Assembly: GCA_012522855.1 (NCBI GenBank)
Contig: JAAYJQ010000017.1
Location: forward strand, 62,001-126,000
DNA length: 64,000 nt
Source: Bacteroidales bacterium
GTDB lineage: Bacteria > Bacteroidota > Bacteroidia > Bacteroidales > UBA932
Reading direction: 5' to 3'
Made by a program: the position numbers and the translations under genes
The notes under the pieces: generated by a model
The model's database searches: none
The model's input: the letters and a program-made list of their open reading frames with translations, nothing else
Told to the model about the DNA's origin: nothing
Shown: positions 18,466 to 27,153 of the stretch, piece after piece
Layout of the letters: every line of letters starts with the position of its first letter
Numbering within the stretch: the stretch's first letter is position 1

Positions 18466-19720
18466 ATTCTCCGGTGTACCGGCCAATGAAGAAGATGGCG
18501 CCGGTGCTGACCTCCGTGATGGCGTACAGGAACGGGTGGTCGGCGTGGAAATTCACGATTTCCGGAATAGGGCCGATGCTGGTGGTAACCATCTCGCCAA
18601 TGGTGACAGCAGCTGCCTCGGAGCCTTCCTCATCGACCTTGATCTTGGCTTTCTGGAGAACCTGGCCGATGCACAAACTCGTCTCCGCCATGGCAGAGAA
18701 ATCCGCAAATTCTGTGAATGCGGTCGGCATCCCGAGGTTTGCGAGCGCCTCTTTCAATTGGATCTTGAATTCGGATTCGAAGACCGGCAACTTGACGTCC
18801 ACGTCCGCGGTTCGCAAGCCATCCACCGTTTCATTCCAAGATTCCGGATTCAGGAACGCGGCGACGTCCGCCAAGGTCTTCCCTTCGTTCGGCAGCATCA
18901 CGATCATCCTGTAGGCCTGGTTCCCATACGGCAGGCAGAGCGTCTGGAAAACCGCATTGCTGCCCGACTTGAAATCCGTCCGCTGGCGCATCATATTCAC
19001 GGAGATCGTGGAGCCGTCCTCTTTCCGGAAGGTCTCTTCCCGAGTATTTTTCTTATCGAAACGATACGACCAGATCCCCTTGAAATAGATCGCATTGAGA
19101 AAGTGGGCATAGGAATCCTTCGATATCGGATTGTCCAGGATCTTGGGGATCATGCCATGCGTCTTCTCCGCACCCCAGCGGTTGATTATCCCCTGCACAT
19201 CCTCCGTATCATAATCCAGATTGATCACCTTCGCTTCGTAGTTGGACTCGATCTCCTTGACGAAAGTTTCCTTGAGTGGAACATTTCCCTTGTCGGCGAA
19301 GGCGACATTGGCGATCTCGAGCGTGACGGACGGATCGATCTGAGAGGACTGTTCCATCATTGTCTTGCAAAACTCATTGATGTCCCGGGCAGTGCCGCCT
19401 TCGAATCCGAGCACCTCGATGATCTCCTCCTGGGTGACCCCACGGGCTCCGTTGTTGATCATTCCCAGCGTATAGGTCACGCTGAGCGGGGAGATAATGA
19501 AACTCCCGCCTTCCCGGGCCACTTCGCCGTACAGCCGGATCGCAAAGGAGTTCGCCTCCCGGACATATTCCTGTTGCGCGCGAGTCAGCACGATGTCCTT
19601 CCGTTCCGTCAGCTTCTCCGGCTCGACGGGTGAGTTCTTCTCGCAGGAGCAAATTAATGTTGCGATGCACGCGAGACCGGCGATCGCTACAATTCCGATG
19701 TTTTTCATAATGTCTTTCAA
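18464..19720 (-). CDS. Serpin-family protease inhibitor, lipoprotein (copy B)
   Basis: 418-aa paralogue of the serpin at 17036-18283, alignable without gaps from the N-terminus (lipobox LICSC) to the hinge EEGSEAAAVT. The reactive loop then differs completely (IGEMVTTSIGPIPEIVN) and is three residues longer than in copy A, after which FHADHPFLYAITEVSTGAIFFIG is shared again. The pattern of a conserved scaffold with a changed loop indicates different target proteases. The upstream leaders of both genes also share sequence (aatcagtaaatcc, then tgacgaaatcttgcacgg), so the tandem duplication included regulatory DNA. Confidence 0.93.
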   Translation of the reverse strand: MKDIMKNIGIVAIAGLACIATLICSCEKNSPVEPEKLTERKDIVLTRAQQEYVREANSFAIRLYGEVAREGGSFIISPLSVTYTLGMINNGARGVTQEEIIEVLGFEGGTARDINEFCKTMMEQSSQIDPSVTLEIANVAFADKGNVPLKETFVKEIESNYEAKVINLDYDTEDVQGIINRWGAEKTHGMIPKILDNPISKDSYAHFLNAIYFKGIWSYRFDKKNTREETFRKEDGSTISVNMMRQRTDFKSGSNAVFQTLCLPYGNQAYRMIVMLPNEGKTLADVAAFLNPESWNETVDGLRTADVDVKLPVFESEFKIQLKEALANLGMPTAFTEFADFSAMAETSLCIGQVLQKAKIKVDEEGSEAAAVTIGEMVTTSIGPIPEIVNFHADHPFLYAITEVSTGAIFFIGRYTGE

Positions 19721-19795
19721 TTATAACCCAATCAGTAAATCCACTCTCTGACGAAATCTTGCACGGAGAAGAGCGATAAAACGAGCAATTCAAGC

Positions 19796-19803
19796 TATAT
19801 TTG
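19796..19803 (+). promoter_or_regulatory. -7 promoter element of miaA
   Basis: TATATTTG, ending 5 bases before the ATG at 19809; predicts a leaderless or nearly leaderless mRNA. Confidence 0.6.
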
Positions 19804-19808
19804 TTTCT

Positions 19809-20876
19809 ATGGCAAGGAATCCCAAGAACAAGTTGCGGAAGCCGATCCCGATTCCGAGGGCGGCACCGCTCCCGGAACCGGAAGTCATCGATGTCGAAGG
19901 CATATTCAAAGAATATATTTCCGGAGCGGTCGATCTCATCGTCGTGCTGGGGCCGACAGCCTCCGGCAAGACCCGCTACGCCGTTTCCCTCGCCAGACAA
20001 CTCATGGCCCTGGGCGGCGGAATCTGCGAAATTCTTTCCGCGGATTCGAGGCAAGTGTACCGAGACATGGACGTCGGAACGGGCAAGGATCTCGGAGAAT
20101 ACGGAGATCTTCCGTACCACCTGATCGACATGGTCCCTGCCGGAAGCCGTTTTGACCTGTACCAGTGGCAGCAAGCCTTCGAGATAGCCTACAAGGACAT
20201 CCGCGAAAGAGGCGGAATCCCGATCCTCTGCGGTGGAACCGGCCTGTACATCCAAGCGGCGACCTGCGGTTATGCCCTCCCCCAGGCTCCGCCCGATCCG
20301 GAACTCCGCGCGCGACTCGAGCGGGAAGACGTGGAAACGCTTCGGGAAAAATTGGCGGAACTGCGACCCCTCGGAGCTCCGGGTGAAGAACCGACCGATC
20401 CCCGTACAGTGCCCTACGGCGTCCTCCAATCCAAACGGCGCGTCATCCGTGCCCTCGAAGTCGCATTCTACGAAGACGAACATCCGGATCCGCGCGCCAC
20501 ATACCTCCCGAAAAAGCCCTATTTCATCGGCACGCTTGTGAGCCGGGAAGAGCGTATCGCCCGCATCGACCGTCGCCTTGAAGAAAGGCTCTCCGGAATT
20601 TCGAGTTCCGGCGAAAAAATCCTGGACTCCCGGGGAAATCCCGTCACTTTGATCGAAGAAGTCAAGGGGCTTCTGGATCGCGGCATTCCCGGCGAAGATT
20701 TGATGTACTACGGCCTGGAGTACAAATTCGTCACGCAACACCTGCTCGGCATCCTCTCCTATGACGAGATGAAGACCTTGCTGGCCAATGCGATCCATCA
20801 GTTCGCGAAGCGCCAGATGACCTGGTTCCGGAGGATGGAGCGCGCGGGAATGAAGATCCACTGGACGGAAGTTTGA
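19809..20876 (+). CDS. miaA: tRNA dimethylallyltransferase MiaA
   Basis: Adds a dimethylallyl group from DMAPP to A37 of tRNAs that read UNN codons. P-loop GPTASGKT is at residues 48-55, followed by the SADSRQVYR and GGTGLYI motifs; the C-terminal half holds the tRNA-binding residues (ATYLPKKPYFIG region) and QMTWFRRM near the end. At 355 aa it is longer than most MiaA proteins (about 300-315), because of a roughly 40-residue basic, proline-rich N-terminal extension before the P-loop. No in-frame start is seen between the first ATG and the P-loop, and the promoter sits right before this ATG, so the extension is probably real. Confidence 0.95.
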   Translation: MARNPKNKLRKPIPIPRAAPLPEPEVIDVEGIFKEYISGAVDLIVVLGPTASGKTRYAVSLARQLMALGGGICEILSADSRQVYRDMDVGTGKDLGEYGDLPYHLIDMVPAGSRFDLYQWQQAFEIAYKDIRERGGIPILCGGTGLYIQAATCGYALPQAPPDPELRARLEREDVETLREKLAELRPLGAPGEEPTDPRTVPYGVLQSKRRVIRALEVAFYEDEHPDPRATYLPKKPYFIGTLVSREERIARIDRRLEERLSGISSSGEKILDSRGNPVTLIEEVKGLLDRGIPGEDLMYYGLEYKFVTQHLLGILSYDEMKTLLANAIHQFAKRQMTWFRRMERAGMKIHWTEV

Positions 20877-20896
20877 CAAATATGGCCGAATATTCG

Positions 20897-20904
20897 TAAA
20901 TTTG
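20897..20904 (+). promoter_or_regulatory. -7 promoter element of purE
   Basis: TAAATTTG, 22 bases before the ATG at 20927. Confidence 0.55.
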
Positions 20905-20926
20905 AAGATTGAAACAAAACAAAACC

Positions 20927-21394
20927 ATGAAAGTCAGTATCATCATGGGCTCCACCAGTGACTACGATGTCATGTCGGGAGCTGAAAAAGTCCTTTCCGA
21001 TTTCGGAGTGGAATTCGAAAAAAGAGTGATCAGCGCGCACCGCACCCCGGATCTCATGTTTGAATATACCCGCAACCTCAAAAGCCGGGGCTTCGGCGTG
21101 GTGATCGCCGGCGCGGGCGGAGCCGCCCATCTGGCCGGCGTCGCAGCGGGCTTGACCACCCTCCCGGTCATCGCCGTCCCGATGGCCACCAAGAACCTGG
21201 GCGGCTTGGATTCCCTGCTCTCCATGGTTCAGATGCCCACCGGAGTCCCGGTCGCGACCGTCGCCATCGGAGGCGCCAAAAACGCGGCGATCCTGGCAGT
21301 CGAAATTCTCGCCCTCGGCGATGCGGAACTCGCCCGAAAATTGGACGACTACCGAAACGAACAGGCTGAAAAAATCCGCGGCACAACCATCTGA
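20927..21394 (+). CDS. purE: 5-(carboxyamino)imidazole ribonucleotide mutase PurE
   Basis: Catalyses N5-CAIR to CAIR in purine synthesis. 155 aa, octameric family. Signatures: IIMGSTSDYDVM, the catalytic His in ISAHRTPD, and GAGGAAHLAGVAAGLT followed by PVIAVP. I use the ATG at 20927, which gives MKVSIIMGSTS as in homologues; an in-frame TTG at 20909 would add six residues. No purK is adjacent in the window. The gene is followed by exonuclease III after 49 bases. Confidence 0.96.
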   Translation: MKVSIIMGSTSDYDVMSGAEKVLSDFGVEFEKRVISAHRTPDLMFEYTRNLKSRGFGVVIAGAGGAAHLAGVAAGLTTLPVIAVPMATKNLGGLDSLLSMVQMPTGVPVATVAIGGAKNAAILAVEILALGDAELARKLDDYRNEQAEKIRGTTI

Positions 21395-21443
21395 TCCGGA
21401 TTCCCCGTACCGGATCGACTTCAAAATCAAATACTGATTCGCC

Positions 21444-22196
21444 ATGTTAAAATTCATCAGTTGGAACGTGAACGGGCTACGGGCCTGTGTGGGAAAGGGG
21501 TTTGAAGAAGTATTCAAGACCCTGGACGCGGATTTCTTCTGTCTGCAGGAAACGAAGATGCAACCCCATCAACTCGATCTGAGGTTTCCGGGCTACACCT
21601 CCTACTGGAATTCCGCCGAGAAGAAGGGCTATTCCGGAACTGCCATCTACACCCGGGAGGCTCCGGTTGCCGTGACATATGGGATGGGGATGGAGGAACA
21701 CGACAAAGAGGGACGGATCATCACCCTTGAAATGCCGGACTTCTATCTGGTCTGCGTCTACGTCCCGAATTCCCAGGACGAACTGCGCCGGCTGGACTAC
21801 CGGATGCAGTGGGAAGATGCCTTCCGGGGCTATGTCACCGACTTGGCCGCGAAGAAGGAGCTCGTGATCTGCGGAGATCTCAATGTGGCCCACAAAGAAA
21901 TCGATATCAAGAACGCCGCCTCCAATCGCCGCAACGCAGGATTTACCGACGAGGAGCGGGGCAAGTTCACCGATCTATTGAACGCCGGTTTCATCGACAC
22001 CTGGCGGCTGCAGCATCCCGACGAAGTCAAATATACCTGGTGGTCCTACCGTTTCCGCGCACGGGAGAACAACGCCGGCTGGCGCATCGATTATTTTCTG
22101 GTGTCCGAAAATCTCAAGGACCGGATTGCAAGCACCGACATCCACAACGACATTTTCGGTTCGGACCATTGTCCCGTGGAACTTACACTCCGATAA
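21444..22196 (+). CDS. xth: Exodeoxyribonuclease III (AP endonuclease)
   Basis: Cytoplasmic DNA-repair enzyme that cuts at abasic sites and degrades 3' ends. 250 aa, EEP fold, no signal peptide, unlike the secreted EEP protein at 2466-3539. Motifs: SWNVNGLRA, LQETKM (metal Glu), YSGTAIYTR, GDLNVAH (Asp/Asn pair), NNAGWRIDYFL and the C-terminal GSDHCPV (catalytic His). The length matches the ExoIII/ExoA group. It is followed four bases later by an SGNH hydrolase gene. Confidence 0.95.
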   Translation: MLKFISWNVNGLRACVGKGFEEVFKTLDADFFCLQETKMQPHQLDLRFPGYTSYWNSAEKKGYSGTAIYTREAPVAVTYGMGMEEHDKEGRIITLEMPDFYLVCVYVPNSQDELRRLDYRMQWEDAFRGYVTDLAAKKELVICGDLNVAHKEIDIKNAASNRRNAGFTDEERGKFTDLLNAGFIDTWRLQHPDEVKYTWWSYRFRARENNAGWRIDYFLVSENLKDRIASTDIHNDIFGSDHCPVELTLR

Positions 22197-22200
22197 ACCT

Positions 22201-23031
22201 ATGAAAAAAACGTTCCTACCGACAGTGGCCGCGACTGTCCTCTGCCTTACCGCGGCTGCGCAGAACACCTTCATTCACCCCTGGCAAGGCAAACGGGTCG
22301 CCTTCTTCGGTGACTCCATCACCGATCCACGCGTCAAAGCAACGAATGTGCAATACTGGCGCTACCTCGCCGACTGGCTTGACATTACGCCGATTGTATA
22401 TGGCTGGAGCGGAGTACAGTGGAATGCGGTTCCGATCCATGTGGACAGCCTGCTCACCCGTCAGGGGCAGGACTTCGACGCGATCCTCATTTTCCTAGGG
22501 ACCAATGACTACAACCGCGGGATCCCGATCGGAGAATGGTTCCGCGAGACCCTGGAGCCCGTCACCGCAGCCCGGGGGAAGCCTGCTGCGGAACAAGTCC
22601 TCAAAAAACGCGAACCCATGTTCACGAACGAGACTTTCAAGGGCCGCATCAACATCGCTCTGAATCTTGTAAAGAAGACCTTTCCGGAGAAGCAGGTGGT
22701 GTTGCTAACCCCCATTCACCGAGGCTACGCCAAGTTCGGAGCGAACAACATCCAGCCGGATGAGAACTACGTTAACGACATCGGTGAATACATCGACGCC
22801 TACATCGATGCAATCAAAGAGGCGGGAAACCTCTGGGCGGTTCCGGTTATCGACCTCAATGCCGTCAGCGGCCTCTTCCCGCTCGCTGAAGGGCTCGGCA
22901 TCTACTTCGACGGAGGACAGCTCGACTCCGAACGTCCGGACTTCCTCCACCCCAACGCGAAGGGGCACCGCCGCATGGCCCTGACCCTATACTACCAGTT
23001 GCTCACAATCCCTTGCGACCTGAAAGAGTAA
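22201..23031 (+). CDS. Secreted SGNH/GDSL-family hydrolase
   Basis: 276-aa esterase-type protein with a signal peptide (MKKTFLPTV to TAAAQ, about residues 1-21). Block I is FFGDSITD (nucleophile Ser), the block III-like motif is FLGTNDYNRG (oxyanion Asn), and block V is PDFLHPNAKGHRRMA (Asp/His). These enzymes commonly remove acetyl groups from glycans. The ATG at 22201 begins the signal peptide; an in-frame upstream start would add residues read from the 3' end of the exonuclease gene. It is convergent with the large secreted protein at 23050-26049. The substrate is unknown. Confidence 0.9.
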   Translation: MKKTFLPTVAATVLCLTAAAQNTFIHPWQGKRVAFFGDSITDPRVKATNVQYWRYLADWLDITPIVYGWSGVQWNAVPIHVDSLLTRQGQDFDAILIFLGTNDYNRGIPIGEWFRETLEPVTAARGKPAAEQVLKKREPMFTNETFKGRINIALNLVKKTFPEKQVVLLTPIHRGYAKFGANNIQPDENYVNDIGEYIDAYIDAIKEAGNLWAVPVIDLNAVSGLFPLAEGLGIYFDGGQLDSERPDFLHPNAKGHRRMALTLYYQLLTIPCDLKE

Positions 23032-23049
23032 GGAATCTTCCGATATCGC

Positions 23050-26049
23050 TTATTTCTCAAGCGTGACTGCCATCAGTCCGACGACCACATCATTGGAGAG
23101 GACGCGTAAGGTCAGGGAACGGAGGCGTTTGCGCGAATTCAGGGGCATTTTCAGCATCTGGATAGCACCGCCTGGCAATTCCCGGCCATACACCGCCTTG
23201 ATCTGGTAAAGGGCTCCGAGATCCCTGCTCACATCACCGGTCCCCAGACAAATCCGGATGGGACGCGGCTTGACAGTTGAAAAGGCTTTTCCATCGACAA
23301 AATAGTCCTGTTCGATCGGGCACCAGTTGAAAGGAGGGAGTAACCGCAAGGTATCACGAGAGCCATCCTGATAGTCAACCAGCACCCATGCATTGTCGAT
23401 GTGCGTCTGCATCGGATTGGTGCTACCCGCCAGTAGGAGATAGGCGAAACGGGCTTTCCCCTCTAGCGGAACGACTGCCTCGTTGGGAAAATTGTCCCAC
23501 AAGGAGGTGTAGATCACGTTCTTTCCAACAACTGGAGTGGAAAAGCGAATACCTGCAGCCTCGAATGTCCCTGCACGGATGCAGGTTCTGAACACGCTAT
23601 CGTTGATCTCGGGTAAGTAGAGCGGATGGCACCATTCCCCAACCCCCTGTACCGGTATCTGTAGCGTGGTCACTGCTGGCCGTGGGCTCAGGTATTGCTG
23701 CTTGAAAATGTCGTCAACTTCCGCATTGAAGGCGGATGACAGATCAACGGCCGTGCGACGAATGAATCCCTGAGTCGGATCGGCCAGCCCCAGCTTCACG
23801 ACATCAGGGACTGTCTTTACTACCGAATCAAATGTCTGGCAAGAAACAGGCTGAGCAGTCTGAATTTCGATGCACTGCACCGGATCGCTCGTGCCTTCAT
23901 GATCCAGATACCGACCATCTCCGAGATTCTGCCGAAAAATTATTTTCAAAGGCTGCTTGAAATTCTGGTGGATTTCATAGATGTCTTTCCCATTTTCCCT
24001 CCGGAAGGAATAGGATAGATAAGGCGTCCGGATACTCACTTCATCCCAGTCTGCGGGAAATCCCGGACGGAGGATGCACAAACCGTCCAAGGCTTGCGGA
24101 ACGATTCCGAACAAGCCCTGTATCAAAGCGCGGGCGGAGACGCCAGTGTTATCGGAAAAATCCCGATAGCACTCCCCCCGTGCCGCATCATAGAAACTCA
24201 ACTGACCAAAATTGCCCGGGCTAATCCCCACATACATCTGGTCCATGATGTTGCCCTTCAGCAGCCTGTACCCCTCATCAGGACGTCCGGCTTTGAAATA
24301 TGCAAGGGCCAAATTCATGATCTCCGACGAAGCAACGTTGTTTAGACTCCAGTTGTAAGGCATCCAATCGCTGGTGCTGACGAGGTACAGTTCCTCTTCC
24401 GAGGAACGTTGCGGCCAAAAAGAATAATACTTCGCTGGAACAGTAAACTCCAAGGGAATGTGCGGAATGTGTTCGTCGACATATCGCGTTGACTGATACC
24501 GTTGGGCAGGAGAACCCAATTCGCAATCTACCGGAATATAAACCGACCAGATAGCGGCATCCTCATGCACGCGTTGGAGCCCCATGAGATCCCGGTACTC
24601 CGCCCAATGACCGACGTCCGGACTGGTGGAGACCCACAAACTATTATCCATCGCTTCCAGAATCGCCTCGGCTTCACGTAGGTAACGGCTACCGTCTTCA
24701 CCGATCTTCTCTGCGATTTTTGCGGCAAGCAGATTGCCTCGGTAATTGTAAGCGGAGGAATGAGTCACAGCACCACCGCTATAATAGAGCGCATCACTCG
24801 CCCAAATGCAGCAGTAGGCATCGTAAAGATGATCTCCGTCAGGATCAAAATTACGTTTTTCCCATGCAAGATGCCGTACAATGACCGGCCACATCTGCCG
24901 CATGTACGCGGTGTCCGCATCGTACTGGAAATGCCAGAGAAGGGCGTCGATATAGTTGAGGTTCATGTCGTAGTGATTCATCTGGTCGTTGCGATGGGGC
25001 TTGCTGCAAATGTAACCGTCCGAGTACATCGGAGTCCCCCACTTTTTTTCCGCGACGGCATAAGCAGCGCGGGCATCCTGTGCAGGATGCGGGAAGATAG
25101 CCGGCACCTGCGTGACTTGACTTTCGGCGTATGCATTGAAATGGCTGATCGCACGTTCCGGCCATCCAAGCACATCACTCAGATAACCGGCCCTCCAACC
25201 ATTGAGAGGAGTGCGCCATCCAATTGCGCCATGAAGCCAGGTCTCCCCGTCCCAGGCGCCCTCCGAGGCGAACATCAGGGCATCATCCAGTAAATTCAAA
25301 AAAGGATCCGGGGTTTGAAACTCGATTCGGTGCCCCGTCTCTCGGTTTTCCTGCGTATTCCTTTCAAATTCTTCTTTTCCATCTACTTGAACCCGCATTT
25401 CGAACCGATCTGCACATGCATAGCTGACCGCGGTTCCACCCATCTTCCACATTTGAACGGACAAGGGTTCCCCATCTGCTTCGAAACTGCGCGGATCATC
25501 AACACCGAGGTCTCCGTTCCGGACCATCTTTTTGACAAAGACATCATGAATCTTGACCTGCAAAACCACTTCCCCGACAAAACCCTTTGTTGTAAATTCC
25601 CAAAGCGCCGATTCCTTGCTGTTCAAGCAAGCAGCGGAAATACGCAGCTCCCCGTTTCCCCATCGGTGATCCCGAAGCCGATAGCGGCGCTGCCCCATCG
25701 AATAGAAGGATTCACAAAAATCCGTAGAATCGAGCGGCAACCGTACACCATTGTACGTGAGATCGAACTGAACGTTGCGCGCGGATTCGGAATTCAGAAA
25801 CAAAGCGAAAACCGGACGGTCTCCGGTCTCCAACCGGTAACTCGTATAGCCTCCATACAACGCCCGGGTAAAGCGATTCTCCCCGTTCACACAATAGAAT
25901 GCATCCTCATGCGGAACATATTGCAAGATTCGATCCGAGCCTCGCACATCATCATTCCAAGACGCAGTTCCAACATAATCGCCCATCCGATTCTGGGCCA
26001 GCATGGTCCCGACGCAAAATAAGGCCAATAAAGATATTAATTTGTACAT
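23050..26049 (-). CDS. Secreted 999-aa protein, putative six-hairpin glycosidase (DUF4450-like)
   Basis: Signal peptide 1-18 (GTMLAQ). A beta-rich N-terminal part (about 30-250) precedes a helical stretch (about 260-680) with features of the (alpha/alpha)6 glycosidase superfamily: WLHGAIGWRTPLNGWRAGY, NHYDMNLNYIDALLWHFQY, HLYDAYCCIWASDALYYSGG, HEDAAIWSVYIPVDC. A further beta domain follows (about 690-999). I recognise the overall plan as DUF4450-like, seen in Bacteroidota glycan-degradation loci, but the family name is from memory and the substrate is unknown. The acidic catalytic residues cannot be assigned with certainty. It is co-directional with and 9 bases after the membrane protein gene at 26059-27114. 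Confidence 0.72.
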   Translation of the reverse strand: MYKLISLLALFCVGTMLAQNRMGDYVGTASWNDDVRGSDRILQYVPHEDAFYCVNGENRFTRALYGGYTSYRLETGDRPVFALFLNSESARNVQFDLTYNGVRLPLDSTDFCESFYSMGQRRYRLRDHRWGNGELRISAACLNSKESALWEFTTKGFVGEVVLQVKIHDVFVKKMVRNGDLGVDDPRSFEADGEPLSVQMWKMGGTAVSYACADRFEMRVQVDGKEEFERNTQENRETGHRIEFQTPDPFLNLLDDALMFASEGAWDGETWLHGAIGWRTPLNGWRAGYLSDVLGWPERAISHFNAYAESQVTQVPAIFPHPAQDARAAYAVAEKKWGTPMYSDGYICSKPHRNDQMNHYDMNLNYIDALLWHFQYDADTAYMRQMWPVIVRHLAWEKRNFDPDGDHLYDAYCCIWASDALYYSGGAVTHSSAYNYRGNLLAAKIAEKIGEDGSRYLREAEAILEAMDNSLWVSTSPDVGHWAEYRDLMGLQRVHEDAAIWSVYIPVDCELGSPAQRYQSTRYVDEHIPHIPLEFTVPAKYYSFWPQRSSEEELYLVSTSDWMPYNWSLNNVASSEIMNLALAYFKAGRPDEGYRLLKGNIMDQMYVGISPGNFGQLSFYDAARGECYRDFSDNTGVSARALIQGLFGIVPQALDGLCILRPGFPADWDEVSIRTPYLSYSFRRENGKDIYEIHQNFKQPLKIIFRQNLGDGRYLDHEGTSDPVQCIEIQTAQPVSCQTFDSVVKTVPDVVKLGLADPTQGFIRRTAVDLSSAFNAEVDDIFKQQYLSPRPAVTTLQIPVQGVGEWCHPLYLPEINDSVFRTCIRAGTFEAAGIRFSTPVVGKNVIYTSLWDNFPNEAVVPLEGKARFAYLLLAGSTNPMQTHIDNAWVLVDYQDGSRDTLRLLPPFNWCPIEQDYFVDGKAFSTVKPRPIRICLGTGDVSRDLGALYQIKAVYGRELPGGAIQMLKMPLNSRKRLRSLTLRVLSNDVVVGLMAVTLEK

Positions 26050-26058
26050 AATAAGGAA

Positions 26059-27114
26059 TTATTTTTTCCAGAAAGTTTCATCAAGGTAGGAGGCTCCCCC
26101 GCAGAGCGCCTGCGTGATCACCTGTGATTCGTGAGAGAGCGTCGCGAAGATGATTCCAATCTGGAAGGGCACCCCGTATAGCGATGAAATCGCCAGCGCG
26201 ACGATGTAGTGGAAGGCTCCGAATCCCCCCGGAACGGGGATAATCGAGGCCAGACTGCCGGCAAGCATGAGGAAGATGGCGTCCACGAGCCCGAGCTTCT
26301 GCAGTTGCAGCAGGGATTCCCCCATCTCCAGACTGACTGCCTCAAGAGAGATTCCTTGCACGGCCCAGAGGATGGACAAACTCATGAAGATGTACAAGGA
26401 CCAGATGACAGCGGTCCACAGGAAAAATCTCCAGGCTTGTTTCATTTTCAAGCAACTGATCACCCCTTGGCCGATTCCCTTGAAAAATCCGGCGACTTTG
26501 CCCGCCGCGCCGCTGCGGCGCCCGAAGCGGATAATCACCCATACGAGGGAGAGCGCCGTCACCGCAAGCAAGACAAGCCACCAAACCAAATGTTCATTCT
26601 GAAGCCGGCGGAATGCGGGGCCCAGCATCTTGTCCAGAAAAAAACTTCCGAAGCGATTCCAGGTGAAGAGCAGGAAAAGCACGAGAGTCAAGAACATGGT
26701 GATGATGTCCCAGGAGCGCTCCAGAACCACAGTTCCGAGCACCTTGTCGTACGAAGAAAGGGGATGGCCATCCCGATCTTTAGCGGAATGGGCGGTGATG
26801 TAGCCGCAGCGGACAAATTCACCGACCCGCGGCAGAACCATATTCGCGATATAGCCGATGTTGATCGAATTGAAGGTCGTTCGCCGGGACGTGGACGGAT
26901 CGATCGGCAGCAGCAATTCCCGCCAGCGCAACGCGCGGAAATAAAAGACGCAGACACCCGCGAACATAGACAAAAGCACATAGCCCCAACTGCAGGCCTT
27001 CAGACTTGCGAAGAAATCAGCCCACTTGACCTCTTTGAAAGAAAAATAGAGCAGGACAACCGCAACGCCTGCGGAGAGAACATATTTGATGATATTTCCG
27101 GCCTTCTTGTCCAC
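26059..27114 (-). CDS. Lysylphosphatidylglycerol synthase-type transmembrane protein (UPF0104)
   Basis: 351-aa integral membrane protein with about eight hydrophobic segments, of the LPG_synthase_TM/AglD-YbhN family. Typical stretches: FRALRWRELLLP, NSINIGYIANMVLPRVGEFVRCGY (the conserved N-x-x-LP-R-x-GE-x-x-R motif) and VPGGFGAFHYIV. It lacks the soluble aminoacyl-transferase domain of true MprF, so it is only the flippase-like half. It starts with GTG at 27114. It is divergent from the PfkB kinase gene across a 39-base promoter region and followed by the secreted glycosidase-like gene. The transported lipid or glycan is unknown. Confidence 0.9.
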   Translation of the reverse strand: MDKKAGNIIKYVLSAGVAVVLLYFSFKEVKWADFFASLKACSWGYVLLSMFAGVCVFYFRALRWRELLLPIDPSTSRRTTFNSINIGYIANMVLPRVGEFVRCGYITAHSAKDRDGHPLSSYDKVLGTVVLERSWDIITMFLTLVLFLLFTWNRFGSFFLDKMLGPAFRRLQNEHLVWWLVLLAVTALSLVWVIIRFGRRSGAAGKVAGFFKGIGQGVISCLKMKQAWRFFLWTAVIWSLYIFMSLSILWAVQGISLEAVSLEMGESLLQLQKLGLVDAIFLMLAGSLASIIPVPGGFGAFHYIVALAISSLYGVPFQIGIIFATLSHESQVITQALCGGASYLDETFWKK

Positions 27115-27120
27115 GATTCA

Positions 27121-27149
27121 CAAATTTAAGTAATTTATCCTTAAATTTG
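27121..27149. promoter_or_regulatory. Compact divergent promoter with two mirrored -7 boxes
   Basis: Minus-strand TAAATTTG (27121-27128) and plus-strand TAAATTTG (27142-27149) form a 9-base inverted repeat (caaatttaa / ttaaatttg). One drives the membrane protein (GTG 27114), the other the PfkB kinase (ATG 27154). Each -7 box lies where the other promoter's -33 region would be, so the two promoters probably compete. Confidence 0.55.
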
Positions 27150-27153
27150 TTTC

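Noticed and set aside
19374..20879. 501-codon open frame on the minus strand
   Set aside because: Covers miaA in antisense and then a frame of the serpin; miaA motifs are unambiguous.
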